A DNA stretch of 64,000 nucleotides, from NCBI GenBank assembly GCA_928212115.1, contig CAKMRJ010005412.1:257846916-257910915 (forward strand). The letters are read 5' to 3'. The notes beneath the pieces are model-generated. The model had not been told where the DNA came from and ran no database searches. It saw only the letters and a program-made list of their open reading frames with translations. Each line of letters starts with the position of its first letter. Position 1 is the stretch's first letter. This stretch comes from Lactuca virosa. Its lineage: Eukaryota > Streptophyta > Magnoliopsida > Asterales > Asteraceae. This document shows positions 24,004 through 34,795 of the stretch, piece by piece. The translations under genes and the position numbers were made by a program.

Positions 24004-25197
24004 CCAAAAATATTTTTCCTCTTTGCTTTAGTTTCAAAGTTTTTGCATCCTTTAAAAAAAAATTATACGAGATGATGACACTATTTACATATGATAGCTC
24101 CATGAAGTGGAAAACGAGAAATCAAATGAAAAACAAAATACCCAAGGTGACCGGATAGTTACCGGAAGTGTAGAATCAACTGTCATAACTAGGGGACCCA
24201 AACACCGTAATTCGAGACCCCAACCTTAGATAATAAAAAAATGGCATGCCGAAACGTATTTGTGGGCGGTAATAACAGCTTTAGGATGATTTGCTTCTGA
24301 ATGTTTAAAAAGAATCCTTATCGGCAACTCTGGGCCTACAGAACACGGACTTATTTGTTGACACGCGTTACCCTCGCGGTAACAGAGAGCTTAAGTATCA
24401 GATCTACACAGTAAAGAAAGAAGAATGGGTACAACTGTCATATCCAGTACCCAAATCAGAAATTTCAAGCACTTAATCGAATAAACTTTCAAAAATTCAA
24501 AAGTTGATTGAAGAATTCAAAGCTCAAAACGAAGATTCAAATCCAAGTTCAATCAAATTAGAAGCCATATCAAAGTCAAATTTGGCGAATGAAGAACTAT
24601 GTGATATGATACTTGTGGCTCTCGAAAAAGTGAAAGCATAGGAGCTGGGCCCCTTTGGGTGGGCTCACTGTTTCAGCGAAAGCTGATTGGCCGTGACGGG
24701 TTCTTAAGGATGCGTCGATTCTGATTCTTGACCATCTAGTCTTAAGGACATGAGATCCCGAACTGTGTTATTTTCGCTCGCAAAAGCTAATTAAGGTATA
24801 AAGTTTAAATAAAACTATGATTGGATTATTGGATTACACCGTTTAGTGGTCTTCCTCACTTTGGGAGTCTGTGATATGTGGAAGGTAGCAGGATGGTCGC
24901 CTAGGTATTAATGATTGGAGCCTCATTGATGTAAAGTCTAATCATATTTATATTTTTTTATAAAAGTAAATAAATTGCTTTTGTTCTAAAAATTTTCTTT
25001 GGTTCATTTTGTTTCTCAAGTGTTTTTTTGTACATATTTTTCTTTTTCATGATTTTCATTGCATGCATTCATTCCTAGCCTTTAGGTCTTTCCATCCCCT
25101 TTTGCTCTATGTTTCTTTTTGCCATCTAGAAATCGTCCTGTTTCGTTTGATTCTTGTTCTTTCTTCGGGACAAGAAAGGTCCAAGCTTGGGGAGATT
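24004..25197 (+). other. Athila 3' noncoding region and polypurine tract
   Basis: No reading frame is convincing. The region includes a segment near 24650-24720 (GCTCACTGTTTCAGCGAAAG, TGATTGGCCGTGACGGGTTC) that looks structured. It ends in AAGCTTGGGGAGATT (25183-25197), the likely polypurine tract before the LTR. Confidence 0.65.
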
Positions 25198-26740
25198 TGT
25201 TAGGTGCAGTTTGTGCACCTTTTTGCACACCTTTTAGTCCCTTTTTATGCATTTAATTAGCTTAGTTATACTTCATTCTTCTTGCATTTTATCATATTCA
25301 TTTTAGTATCTAGAACAACCTTATTTGCACACTTTTATGTCTTTTTCAGGTAAAACGGAGGTTGGATTGCGATTTTGGAGGTGTCGGGAAGCATTGGTGA
25401 AGATTTCGGGTTGATCGGACACAAAGCGGAAAAATTGAAAAAATGAAGTTTGGAATTGGAGTCAGAGGGGTACACGGGGCGTGTTGGTTTTACACTGCAG
25501 AATGGGAACATGCCGTGTTGACCATAAAAGAAGAGTTTGACCCTGCTGAACAGGACCCGTGTCATTTTAGCCTATTTTAACACGGGCCGTGTTGGCCCAG
25601 CTGAGCAGTTTTGAGCATCGAACTTTGGAGTTGGAATTGAGGATTGAAGACCATTTTTCACTCAACACGACCCGTGTTGATTTACTCTATTTTGACACGG
25701 GCCGTTTTCGACCGAAAAACTGCCTTTGGCAGTTTTTCCTATTTTTCATATCACGGGAATTGGGTCATTTTTAGGCATACACAACATATCAGAGCACTAT
25801 TGGTGAGGGAATTTCAAAGGTTTTTGCAAGGATTTGATCGTTTAGCATTTTGAAACATTATTTCTCTTATTTGTAAGTTGTAATTACACATCATTTCCAT
25901 CTTTACAACTTGTGGTTTGTTTCTAGCCATGTGTGGCTAGAACACTAGTCTCTCCAACTTCATGTTTTGACTTCTTGGTTTTTATTTCAATCATATGACT
26001 TGATGTTTGCTTTTAATTTCTATCTAGTGAAATTGATTTTGCTTCAATTGAATGTTTGATTCTAATTATGATTCTTATTGGCCATTTGAATTAGGGTTAG
26101 GTCATTCAAGTTATTCATTTTGCAAAATCCGTAATTGTTTTGTGAATTAGACTAAGTAACAAGCATTAAATTGATTCCCATTGAATGAATTTAGTGTAAA
26201 TCATTTCACACACTTTTACACTCCCTAGCTTGTGAGGAGTATTGGGTGTTGTTGGGAATATTCACATAAAGCTTAATGCAATCTTTTAATCTAATTCTAA
26301 GAGCTTGTTTAGATTAGGTTAGTAAGGTTAGGATTAATCAAAGAGCTTGTTTTGGTTAATTAATGTGGTGAATGGGAAGTGTTAGAGCATGTTAACACTT
26401 CCAAGTACCAACTTAGATAGAATTGAGCAAATATCATGTTATCTTGGAATCGCACTGCTAAGTTGTCATACATAGAGTTGGAGTCCTTATAAATTCTGAA
26501 TTTAATTCACTCATTTACCTGATTACTTGTGTTTTTAATTGTTTGTTTTAATCATTGCATTCTAAACCCCCCTTTTTACTGTTGGTGACCATAGTACCTT
26601 GTGCAAAGAGGTATAGACTGATTATCCCGTGTCTCTGTGGATCGACCCTACTTGCCTTGTACTACCTTTTAGTGCAATATAGTGAGATTCTTTTGGAGTA
26701 TATCATAACCCTTTATTTGTTGTGTTTGACACGCCTAACA
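25198..26740 (+). repeat. 3' LTR of the Athila-like element (1543 bp)
   Basis: It starts TGTTAGGTGCAG and ends CGCCTAACA; the ends TGTTAGG/CCTAACA are inverted complements. Inside, 25470-25700 repeats the ACACGG-N-CCGTGT dyads (for example AACACGGGCCGTGTT). Length fits the family. The boundary with CACTA sequence at 26741 is sharp. Confidence 0.85.
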
Positions 26741-26870
26741 AGCGGCGACACGTCGCCGCTAAAAAGTCGCCGATAAATATATCTGTCACCACTAATGTTG
26801 TTGTCGCCGGTAATACTCCGTGTCGCCGCTGATGCTCCTGTCGCCAGTAATAGCGTCGCCGGTAATAACT
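26741..26870 (+). repeat. Subterminal GTCGCCG repeats of the CACTA remnant
   Basis: GCGGCGAC-AC-GTCGCCGC at 26742-26759 is an 8-bp dyad. It is followed by GTCGCCGATAAA, GTCGCCGGTAAT, GTCGCCGCTGAT, GTCGCCAGTAAT and GTCGCCGGTAAT. Such dense short repeats near the ends bind the transposase in En/Spm elements. Confidence 0.7.
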
Positions 26871-27278
26871 TTTTTCATTTTTTTAATTAATGCTTTTGGT
26901 GCAAAAAAACTGATACATAACGACATTAAATACAAAGAAAAAAAATTACATAATATCATATTAGGTACCAAATAGTGTAACGACATTATATATAATTAAT
27001 TTCATACCAAAATAAACAACCAAAGTTTTATAATTACAACAAACTGGTACCAAAATGTCACGACAAGTCTACCATACAAAACACAAACTAATTATCCGAC
27101 GAACCATCACCTCCGTTCCCGTCGTTTCCTCCTTGATCTTTCCCAGATTAAAAAAAATGCATAAAGCTCATCCCTACACGCCGGGTCGTTGTGCATTGCC
27201 CGAAGATTTTCCAACTACATAATAAATAACAACATATATAAACTTATGAGTTAAATTATCAAACATAAACAGAAACTA

Positions 27279-28062
27279 CCAAAGTACATTGTTATTTTTA
27301 AACCAGGGATAAAAATCCAAAGTACATTGCTATTTCTTGCACTTAAAACATAAACACAATTACAAACACAATTACAAACACAATTACCAAATCAACATGT
27401 ATTTATTGATCATTATATACATACATGAGACTTTAAAATTAAATAATCTACTCTTTTTGTGCTAAAGAACCTTAAATACAAGAAATACAAAAGCACATTG
27501 CTATTTCTTGCCCTTGAATACAAGAAATACCAAAAGTACATTGTTATTTCTTGCACTTGTGACAAAAACACAATTACCAAATCAACATGCATTTATTGAT
27601 GCCAAAGTAGATTGTTATTTTTAAACTAGGGACAAAAAACCAAAGTACATTGCTATTTCTTGCACTTCAAACATAAACACAGTTACAAACACAATTGCCA
27701 AATCAACATACATTTATTGATCATTACATAGATACATGAGACTTTGAAATTATATAATCTACTCTTTTTGTGCTAAAGAACCTTAAATACAAGAAATACC
27801 AAAGTACATTGCTATTTCTTGCACTTAACTATAAGAAATACCAAAAGTAGATTGCTATTTCTTGCACTTGGGATAAAAACACTATTACCAAATCAACATG
27901 CATTTATTGATGCCAAAGTACATTCCTATTTTTAAACTAAGACAAAAAACGAAAGTACATTAATATTTCTTGCACTTGGGACAAAGAAACCAATTACCAA
28001 TGCTTTTAGCAAATAATCACCACAAAACAAAACTACCAAATCAACATACATTTATTGAAATT
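27279..28062 (+). repeat. ~315-bp tandem repeat, two and a half copies
   Basis: Copies start at ACCAAAGTACATTG near 27279, GCCAAAGTAGATTG near 27601 and GCCAAAGTACATTC near 27912 (spacings about 322 and 311). Within each copy the word AAAGTACATTGCTATTTCTT recurs several times. It lies in noncoding sequence of the CACTA remnant. Confidence 0.75.
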
Positions 28063-28080
28063 AAATAATCTTGTTTTACA

Positions 28081-28565
28081 TGTGATGGTTGTGGTGGTGG
28101 TTGTGATGGATGTGCAATTGGCGGGATAGCAGAAGGTTTTCAGACGATGCTTCTGATATGGCCACACCGTTCACCTAATACTTTCTTGAAAGTAGCTTTT
28201 TCTTGAGTGGGTGTTAACTCTCTTTCACCTTCTGGCCCTTGCGTTTGTTCTAAGAGCTCTTCCACTAACCGGTTTTGTGTTTTCCAAAAGTGATTAACAA
28301 TTAAGTAAAAATAAACATTTAATTATATGATAAAATTATAACTAAATACTTACGTATTGTTGTTCTGCCTCGACAGTAACAAATACACCATTCTTATCGG
28401 TATGGGCCTTACGAAACGTTTCCACTCTCTTCAGGTTTTGTTTAACATTCAAAATCAGATTATATTTTAAATAAATAATTACATATATCATACATTACCA
28501 TCTTATAACAAGTATTGTTATACGAGCTCGACCCCCACGGTTCACGGTCATTTGCATTTCACAGA
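28081..28565 (-). pseudogene. En/Spm-type transposase fragments (split exons)
   Basis: On the minus strand, 28509-28565 encodes EQKFCEMQMTVNRGGRARIT. Next, about 28364-28438 encodes VETFRKAHTDKNGVFVTVE and ends AEQQY followed by the donor GTAAGT. 28140-28290 encodes NRLVEELLEQ, EGERELTPTQEKATFKKVLG and ERCGHIRSIV, then TGA and an in-frame Pro/Gln-rich tail (PPIAHPSQPPPQPSHV). The middle block resembles the plant En/Spm Transposase_24 family from memory. The acceptor before the third piece is not obvious. A stop plus transposon insertion shows it is dead. Confidence 0.55.
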
Positions 28566-28697
28566 ATTTTTGTAACGCCCCGACTCTTAGGTATAAACTT
28601 TCAGTCTTGTATTTCCAACTTTTAAGGTCGACTCGATGATTTGTATGCCCTGACTCGTCAAGTAGGCACAGTTTTGGTCGCGGGTCTTAAGTGACCG

Positions 28698-28782
28698 ACT
28701 CGTCGAGTCGGAGGACAGACTCGACGAGTAGGAGCTGAAGGATGAAACCATAATTTTCGGGGTTTTACACCATATTTAAAGG
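28698..28782 (+). promoter_or_regulatory. LTR C promoter: two ACTCGNCGAGT dyads and TATA box
   Basis: ACTCGTCGAGT (28698-28708) and ACTCGACGAGT (28719-28729) lie 44-75 bp upstream of TATTTAAAGG. Each is an inverted repeat around one base. The same arrangement is repeated in the 3' LTR near 37780-37870. Confidence 0.6.
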
Positions 28783-29843
28783 ATCATTAGCCTCCCTTGG
28801 CCTCCCCTCACCGTCCCCTTGAGCTCTGAAACCCTAATTCATGTGTGTGCCCCATTTAGTGTGATTTTTCAAGTTTGGAAGGAAGATCTTGTTGCAAGGA
28901 ACTTGAAGATCAAGAAGTTTGAGGCAAGGAACATGTGTAGATCTGAAGTCTACCCCAGTTTAGCATCATTTGAAGGTATCAAGTCATTACCTTGATCTTC
29001 TTCTAGCTAGATCCTTCTATATTTGAGTTTTGGGGCCATTTTGGGCATTTGGTGCTACATTTCGAGTGATGAACCAAGATCCGAAGTTGCAACCTCAGAT
29101 CTAGGCTCATCTTGGCCCTTACAATCATAAAGTCTCAGCCTTTAGCATGCTAGTGTAATTCCTTTGCCTAGAACCTCTTCTTTAGCTTGATTTAAGTCAT
29201 TAGCACCTTGCATGTACGTTAAGTTTGCAACTTTACGTAAGAAGTATGCCTTAGGAGCTTAGATCTACGTTATGGAGCTTTGGAATGGCTTAAAAAGCAT
29301 CTGAATGGAGAAAAGACTGAAGGGACTCAACGAGTTGCATGTTCAACAATGAGTCCGATGAAGATTGTTGTGCAAGGACTTCTGCATGGACTCGGCGAGT
29401 CAGTAGGGTGACTCGGCGAGTCAGCTAGGGTTTTCCCGACATTTGGACACGCATGAAATCGGCGAGTTATAGAGAAACTAGACGAGTCAACCAAGGATTT
29501 CACAACTTCTTGAGTTCAGGAAGGACTCGACGAGTCGGTGAACTGCACTCAACGAGTCGGGTCAACATGGACTGTTGATCTTAACTGTTGACTGTTGACT
29601 TTGACCAAGGGTTGACCAGTTTGACCTCTGGGGGTATTTTGGTAATTTGGAAATTTATGGAAATGGTTTTATGGTAACTATAGGTGGTGGAGTTCGTGTC
29701 AGTGATTCGAGAGTTTGAGCTTATCACTTCAGTGCGACATTTGTGAGGTGAGTTATCCTCACTATTTCAACAGGGTCTAAGGCACCAATGCCGGCTTTTA
29801 TCGGATTGTATCCGGGTTATTGCATGATATGCTTATTGATTTA

Positions 29844-29985
29844 CATCCTGGTAGTTAGGATGGTGATATGCTGAGTGACCTGGTTAGGTCGGTATCCTGG
29901 TATATAGGATGATGCTTTGTTAGTGACCGGTTAGGTCTGTATCCTGGCTATAGGATATTGTTATGATTGATGATCTGTTAGATCA
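29844..29985 (+). repeat. Array of six small hairpins in LTR C
   Basis: CATCCT-loop-AGGATG (29844-29862), GACCT-GGTT-AGGTC (29877-29890), ATCCT-loop-AGGAT (29894-29910), GACC-loop-GGTC (29925-29937), TATCCT-loop-AGGATA (29940-29957) and TGATCT-GTT-AGATCA (29971-29985). Units share CTGGTTAG-like cores but have different, still paired stems. The 3' LTR has the array at about 38937-39085. Confidence 0.8.
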
Positions 29986-30059
29986 GTTTGACTGTTATAT
30001 ATGCTAGCATATGATATTATGTGCACATGTTTGTTTGTATGGGGAATGGGTTGAGGCAG

Positions 30060-30265
30060 GTCCCGCTTCCTGCTGCAGGCCAAGATACCCAGGGCGGTTC
30101 GGATAGACTACAGACCCAGGAGGGTATGTCAGTCAAACCGAAGGCCCAGCGAGCGGTCCGGATAGGCTGTAGGCCCCGCAAGGAGGTCCAGACGTGCCGA
30201 AGGCTCGAAGAGCGGTCCAGATAGGATGAAGGCATGTGAGGCGGTCCATTCAGGCTCAAGGCTCA
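30060..30265 (+). repeat. Degenerate ~32-bp tandem repeat in LTR C
   Basis: Variants of GAGCGGTCCAGATAGGCTGA and AGGCCCGCGAGG recur about six times. The 3' LTR copy (39185-39285) is shorter by some units. Confidence 0.75.
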
Positions 30266-30556
30266 TTATGCATGCTGTTTGTTTATATGTTATTGATATG
30301 TTTATGGCGTTGGTATTTTGGGGGTAACTCACTAAGCCTTCGAGCTTACATTTATCGATTATTGTTTCAGGCACTTCATATGATTGCGGGAAGGCGAAGG
30401 CGTGATCGTACCACTCCTCACACTTTATGATTTTATGTTTTGATTCTGGGATACTCTGACAATATACTATTTTGAAAACAAGTTTTGTAATAATCATGGG
30501 TTTTGAAATGTTTTAAAAAGTTTAAATTTGACATGATTTTTATGGATGTTACAAGT

Positions 30557-30569
30557 TGGTATCAGAGCC
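30557..30569 (+). other. Primer binding site of element C
   Basis: TGGTATCAGAGCC, tRNA-Met type, four bases after the LTR end. Confidence 0.9.
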
Positions 30570-31656
30570 TTGGTTTGAGTGAATTGGAGGAAACACTTGC
30601 GTGTCTCCAGTCTCAAACAGAGGACAAGATTTTAAAACGATTTTCTTAAAATGTTTTCAAAAATAATAAAGGAGGATGCAAGTGTACGATCAGCTGGAGC
30701 TCGCGGATAGACCCCAAAATACCTTACGGATTATTTGATTATGTGATATGTTAGAACAACATGCTAGTATTAGGGTAGGGATCTTCAGGAATTGCATGAT
30801 AGAATTGCCAGATTATATGATGCCTGGTAGCTGTAACGCCCGTGTTTCTGGGCTAAGCATTAATGACGATGTAATAAACTACGTCAACCATTGTAACTCG
30901 TTTTAAAGTAATAAAGATGAATTACTTGAATATTATGTGAATTATGTGCTTTTGTGTGTTTGTTACTTGTTTATAATAATATAATAAATAAAGGAGAAAA
31001 ATAAGCGTCAAAAATAAAATGTCAGATAAACCTGATATCTATGAAGAAAGTTGTAGTTGTCGTGACAAGGGTTCCAGACATATAAAGAGCACCAAAATCT
31101 GAGTTATAACGAAGAAGTTATGGTCTGTCGAAGTTTCGCGACACAACCGGCACGACACCGCGTGACGTAAATAGTGAATTACGATAGAGGAATTTTTAGC
31201 CTTAGTGATATAAATGAAAGTCGTAGTGTTCGTTAAACCGAGAGCGTGCATAAAAAGAACGCCCAAATCTGACTTCGTATGAGGAAGTTATGATTTTTCT
31301 AAGTTTCAGCTTAACAGTATGCAACCCGGAGTTCGAATAATAGATCGATCCATTTTTGGCCGAAACAACCTATACGAGAATCTAAGGTCTCATTAATAGT
31401 AGTTCAATGGTAAAAAGATAGACAAAAACGGACGTCGGATGAAGAAGTTATGAAATTTTAAAAGGCTTTATTGTCCCGGTCTATTAAAGAATATAAATTT
31501 AAAATCGGTCGAGAATTAGCCGACGAAGTCTAAACGAAAGTCGTAGAGTACGGTCCCGCCTACGTGTGGATATAAATAATGTTGAAAACGGAGCTCGTAT
31601 GTGAAAGTTATGAATTTTAGAAGTCGAGAGAGAGAAATACGAGCTGGATGCGAGGC

Positions 31657-31854
31657 TACGCCCCGCGTAGTCTGAAGGACGCCTTGCGTCTGAGGTACGC
31701 CCCGCGTACGAGGACTATACGCCCCGCGTTCTAAATTTTCCTGCGGACCGAAGCGAACCACATAGCACCATGTGAAGACCGACACGTGCCCCTTACGCGC
31801 AGCGTACCTGCGAGGGTACGCCCAGCGTACTCCGAGGCCTCGGCCTATAAAAGG
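31657..31854 (+). promoter_or_regulatory. Solo LTR promoter: TACGC-NNN-GCGTA dyads and TATA box
   Basis: Dyads at 31657-31669, 31695-31709, 31718-31730 (imperfect) and 31816-31830 precede TATAAAAGG at 31846-31854. The last is only 15 bp from the TATA box. Confidence 0.6.
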
Positions 31855-32227
31855 GTGCGAGGGCTGCTGAGATTTTTGCTCATTTCCACCTTCTTTCTCT
31901 CACTACTTTCTCTCTCTAGCCACCTAAACCCCCCTAAAGCCTAGGAAAACCCCCTAGCCCCTGAAGGAATCCCCGGAGCGCCCGAAGGCTCCGAGAAAAA
32001 AGGAGTTTTTCGGTTTGAAACTCTGCCCGCGCAGAGCCCCGGTTTTCAAGCAAATTTCCCGGTTTCACAAAGAAGATTATTCTAAGAAGCGAAGTGCTAT
32101 CTGAATCACTCCTTATCAGGTGAGTGTATAGTCCACTTTTATCTTACACATAGATATGAAGTATTTTATATAAATTATGTGCTATGTGTATGTATATATT
32201 GTCTGTTTACTTGGGATCTATGTTGGA

Positions 32228-32432
32228 TAAAAGATCTGAACCTCTTTCTTCTTAGATCTGAACTTTTTCTTTCAGATCTAAACTTTTCTTCCAGATCTGA
32301 ACCCTTTTTCTTCAGATCTAGACTTTCTCACTTCAGATCTAAACTTTTCAGATCTAAACAGTATATGTATGTTTTATACTTTGAGATCTATGCTGTATGA
32401 AAGATGTAAACTTTGTTTTCCAGATCTGAACT
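32228..32432 (+). repeat. AGATCT-phased ~20-bp tandem repeat
   Basis: About eight to nine copies of AGATCTGAACTTTTTCTTTC or close variants, each starting with the palindrome AGATCT, lie in the transcribed part of the solo LTR 380-590 bp after TATA. Confidence 0.85.
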
Positions 32433-33767
32433 TTATATGTATTTTATGTCTACAAATATGTTGGGTAAAACATGGGTAGTTGAAATAGTTGGTGTGTGGT
32501 GAAATGAAATGATGAGAGGCCTCGATGTTGACGTTGATTCAGTCATATAGCGTAGGATGGATGACGACCATGGACTTTTTCTAGGAAGTCCAGTAGAACG
32601 CTAGCAGGCTCGCAACCTGTAGGTGTTTGTGAACGATGTGTTCACCGGTGTACTCCATCCCCCCTCATGGTTGCCTTACGGATACTTATGGCTGAGGAAT
32701 CCCTTTAGCAGTAGTGTCCACCCCGATGGAATTCCTTAGGATAGGTCCCTTATGATAGATGCTTTAGGGACTTAAAGTGAGGATAACGGGAACGGGTAAT
32801 CGGGTTGAATGATCGTTGAAAATAATAAACTTATTTATTGTGGGTTGAAAACCCTATATGCTCACCAGGCTCCCCAGCCTGACCCACTCAGTTACTTGTA
32901 TTACAGGTAGTGGCAAAAGCATAGTTGGATGACTTGACGAGAGATTATGGATTTTAGGCCAGTAGAAAATAAATGGAATGTTGTAAGGCCTATGTTGTTT
33001 TGAGGCCAGGTTTTTTTTGTGGCCTTTGATGTTTTGGTTTATGCTTATGATCTGTATCGATGTTGACATCCCGAGTTTTTGTAATGTAATGAAAATTACA
33101 CTTCTTTAAGAAATGCTTTGATGAATTTTTTTTATCATATTTTGTTTTGGGAACAAATTCCGCAACACTTTTCTTTGAAAGATTACTCTAATTTTATTAT
33201 AAAAGCATAAACGAAATCGGTCTTTTCTGGCCGTATAAATGGGGATGTCACAGTAGCCTAGGGTTTTCCTTATATGAAATTGACATCATTACTGTGGTTG
33301 CTCAGTGTATGCATCACGGTCGTACATTATTAAGATCTTATAGCATGAGAATGTTTGGTTTGGCCTAATTTCCTGTTCTTGTGTGATGAAGGGCTTAGGG
33401 TAGGATCAGGTATTCGAAAGTCTATAGGGTCTAGCATTATGTATGGTTAGCATACACGAGTACTGGAGGGTTGGTGGAAGTTTCATGGATGGGTAGGTTG
33501 TTTGGGATGAGTCCACCGATTATGAGATATTTAGCCTTCCTCTAGGAGTGAGGACTGAGCGCATGCCATGCTTATGTATAGTTTTAGGGCATTGTGATGA
33601 TACTTGAAGCAAATATGGGTAGGTGTGGAAGGTAGTATGGGCCCGTACTACTAAAAGCACATGACCCATACACGTAGCAAGGAAGTCACAACCCCTAGGG
33701 TTTTGTTGGGAGTTGGTTCCCGGATTATTATGTGTAATATCTGATATCTTTTTGGTATGTTTACAGC

Positions 33768-34730
33768 ATGGTGGTTACACGACGATTCGTGACTGGATCC
33801 GGGTCAGGATCAGGAGAGGGCGGACAGGAGGCACCGATAGCGCCTGAGACTATCAGCCAGATGAGATGGATGACAGGATCCGGGAGATCCTGCATGATGA
33901 GGTTGCTCCTATGTTCTGAGCTCAGTTGCCAGAGATGTTTGGGTCTATCAAGACCGCTATGGTGGAGTACTTTGATGATCGACATGCAACCTTCACTGAG
34001 GCGGCTGCCGCATCAGCTACAACGGCTGTATAGGCGGCAGGGTTGGGAGCCGGTTGGGCTTTTCAGTATAGGGAGTTCTTGGATCTGAGACAGGGTACTG
34101 AGTCGGTGACGGAGATCACCCGCATGTTCACCGAGAGGGCGATGTTCTGCCCGGAGTTTGCTTCTGAGCAAGCTTAGATGACTCGTTATCTGAGCATGCT
34201 TAAGACGGATATTCGACAGTTTGTGGCGACCCAGCGTTGTGATACGCTTCTGGATTTACTGGAGGCCGCTAGGCGGCGTGAGCTTGAGATTGAGCTACAA
34301 CTGAGAGAGCAGGGTCGGGCCCCGACACAGGCACAACCGTCGCCGAAGCGGTCTAAGACCGCTGATTCCAAATCAGGGGGACAGCAGGGCCGCACTTATG
34401 ACAAGTGCGGGAAGGGCCACTCGGGATTTTTAGATTTAACAGTGCATGCCGCAAAAGCGGCCAGGAGGGGCATTTTGCGAGGGATTGTCGACAGTTAGCC
34501 CCGGTTCAGGATATGAGGATCTGCTACCACTGTCATCAGGTTGGTCACGTGAAGACCAACTGTCCACAGCTCGCAGCCAGGCCGACGCAGGCTCCCACGC
34601 CGACTACACTGAGGCTTACTGACGGGAGTCAGGGTGGAGCAGCGCCCCCGAGGGCCCAGGAACGCGCCTTCCAGCTTACAGCCGAGGAGGCCAGAGCAGC
34701 ACCGGATGTGGTTGCTGGTATGTTTCTATC
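33768..34730 (+). pseudogene. gag: Gag of element C
   Basis: The start MVVTRRFVTGSGSGSGEGGQ follows the TTTACAG acceptor-like site. A frameshift comes within 40 codons, then a TAG near 34032, and a deletion removes most of the capsid-like domain. LDLRQGTESVTEITRMFTER and MTRYLSMLKTDIRQFVATQ remain. The zinc region is TYDKCGKGHSG (first Cys lost), CRKSGQEGHFARDC (second Cys changed to Ser) and CYHCHQVGHVKTNC. Comparison with B gag shows how much is missing. It could not form particles. Confidence 0.85.
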
Positions 34731-34795
34731 CCTTGACTTATTGATTATATCTGTTTTACGCTTATATGTTGTACCTGTGACTAGGTGCGTTTTTA

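Larger units (their letters stand above)
20905..26740 (+). mobile_element. Athila-like element, right part
   Basis: The element continues after the TTATG duplication with the integrase C-terminus, a spacer with dyad repeats, a third ORF, a long 3' noncoding stretch, a polypurine-like AAGCTTGGGGAGATT and the 3' LTR. The five bases AGCGG at 26741-26745 would be the right target duplication; the left copy is outside the window. Confidence 0.85.
26741..28570 (-). mobile_element. CACTA (En/Spm)-type DNA transposon remnant
   Basis: Subterminal GTCGCCG repeats (26741-26870), a long AT-rich noncoding section with 300-bp tandem repeats, and exons resembling plant En/Spm transposase on the minus strand support this call. 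The Athila element cuts it at 26741 and element C cuts it at 28570. The terminal CACTA bases are not in the window. Sequence after C (39575 onward) should be its continuation. Confidence 0.65.
28571..30553 (+). repeat. 5' LTR of element C (1983 bp)
   Basis: The promoter side has dyads at 28698-28708 and 28719-28729 and TATTTAAAGG at 28773-28782. Leader features are the stem-loop at 29215-29239, a second dyad cluster at about 29325-29560, GTTGAC repeats at 29565-29620, the donor-like GAGGTGAGT at 29745-29753, the small hairpin array at 29844-29985 and a 30-bp tandem repeat at 30060-30265. Confidence 0.95.
30832..33252 (+). mobile_element. Solo LTR inserted in the leader of element C
   Basis: It starts TGTAACGCCCGTG and ends GGGATGTCACA, with five-base duplication GTAGC on both sides (30827-30831 and 33253-33257) and no interior, so it formed by recombination between two LTRs. 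U3 has four ~162-bp units (starting about 31041, 31208, 31367 and 31529) collinear with those of LTR A. Its promoter-proximal dyads are of a different kind (GTACGC-NNN-GCGTAC). A donor CAG/GTGAGT is at 32120. 32520-32770 contains stem-loops such as TGGACTT-loop-AAGTCCA and GTGAAC-loop-GTTCAC. Confidence 0.93.
29748..33766 (+). other. Candidate leader intron of element C
   Basis: The donor GAG/GTGAGT is at 29748 and the acceptor TTTACAG ends at 33766, directly before ATG at 33768. The intron would include the hairpin array, primer site and the later-inserted solo LTR. Compare B (9791-10897) and F (50487-51991). Confidence 0.45.

Noticed and set aside
23801..24103. Reading frames rich in IYIYIY on both strands
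   Set aside because: They are translations of the TA microsatellite at 23932-24003, not proteins. The same applies to 60682-60906.
30017..30497. Overlapping frames of 64-122 codons on both strands in LTR C
   Set aside because: They fall in the hairpin/tandem-repeat part of the LTR, are not preserved in the 3' LTR and resemble no protein.
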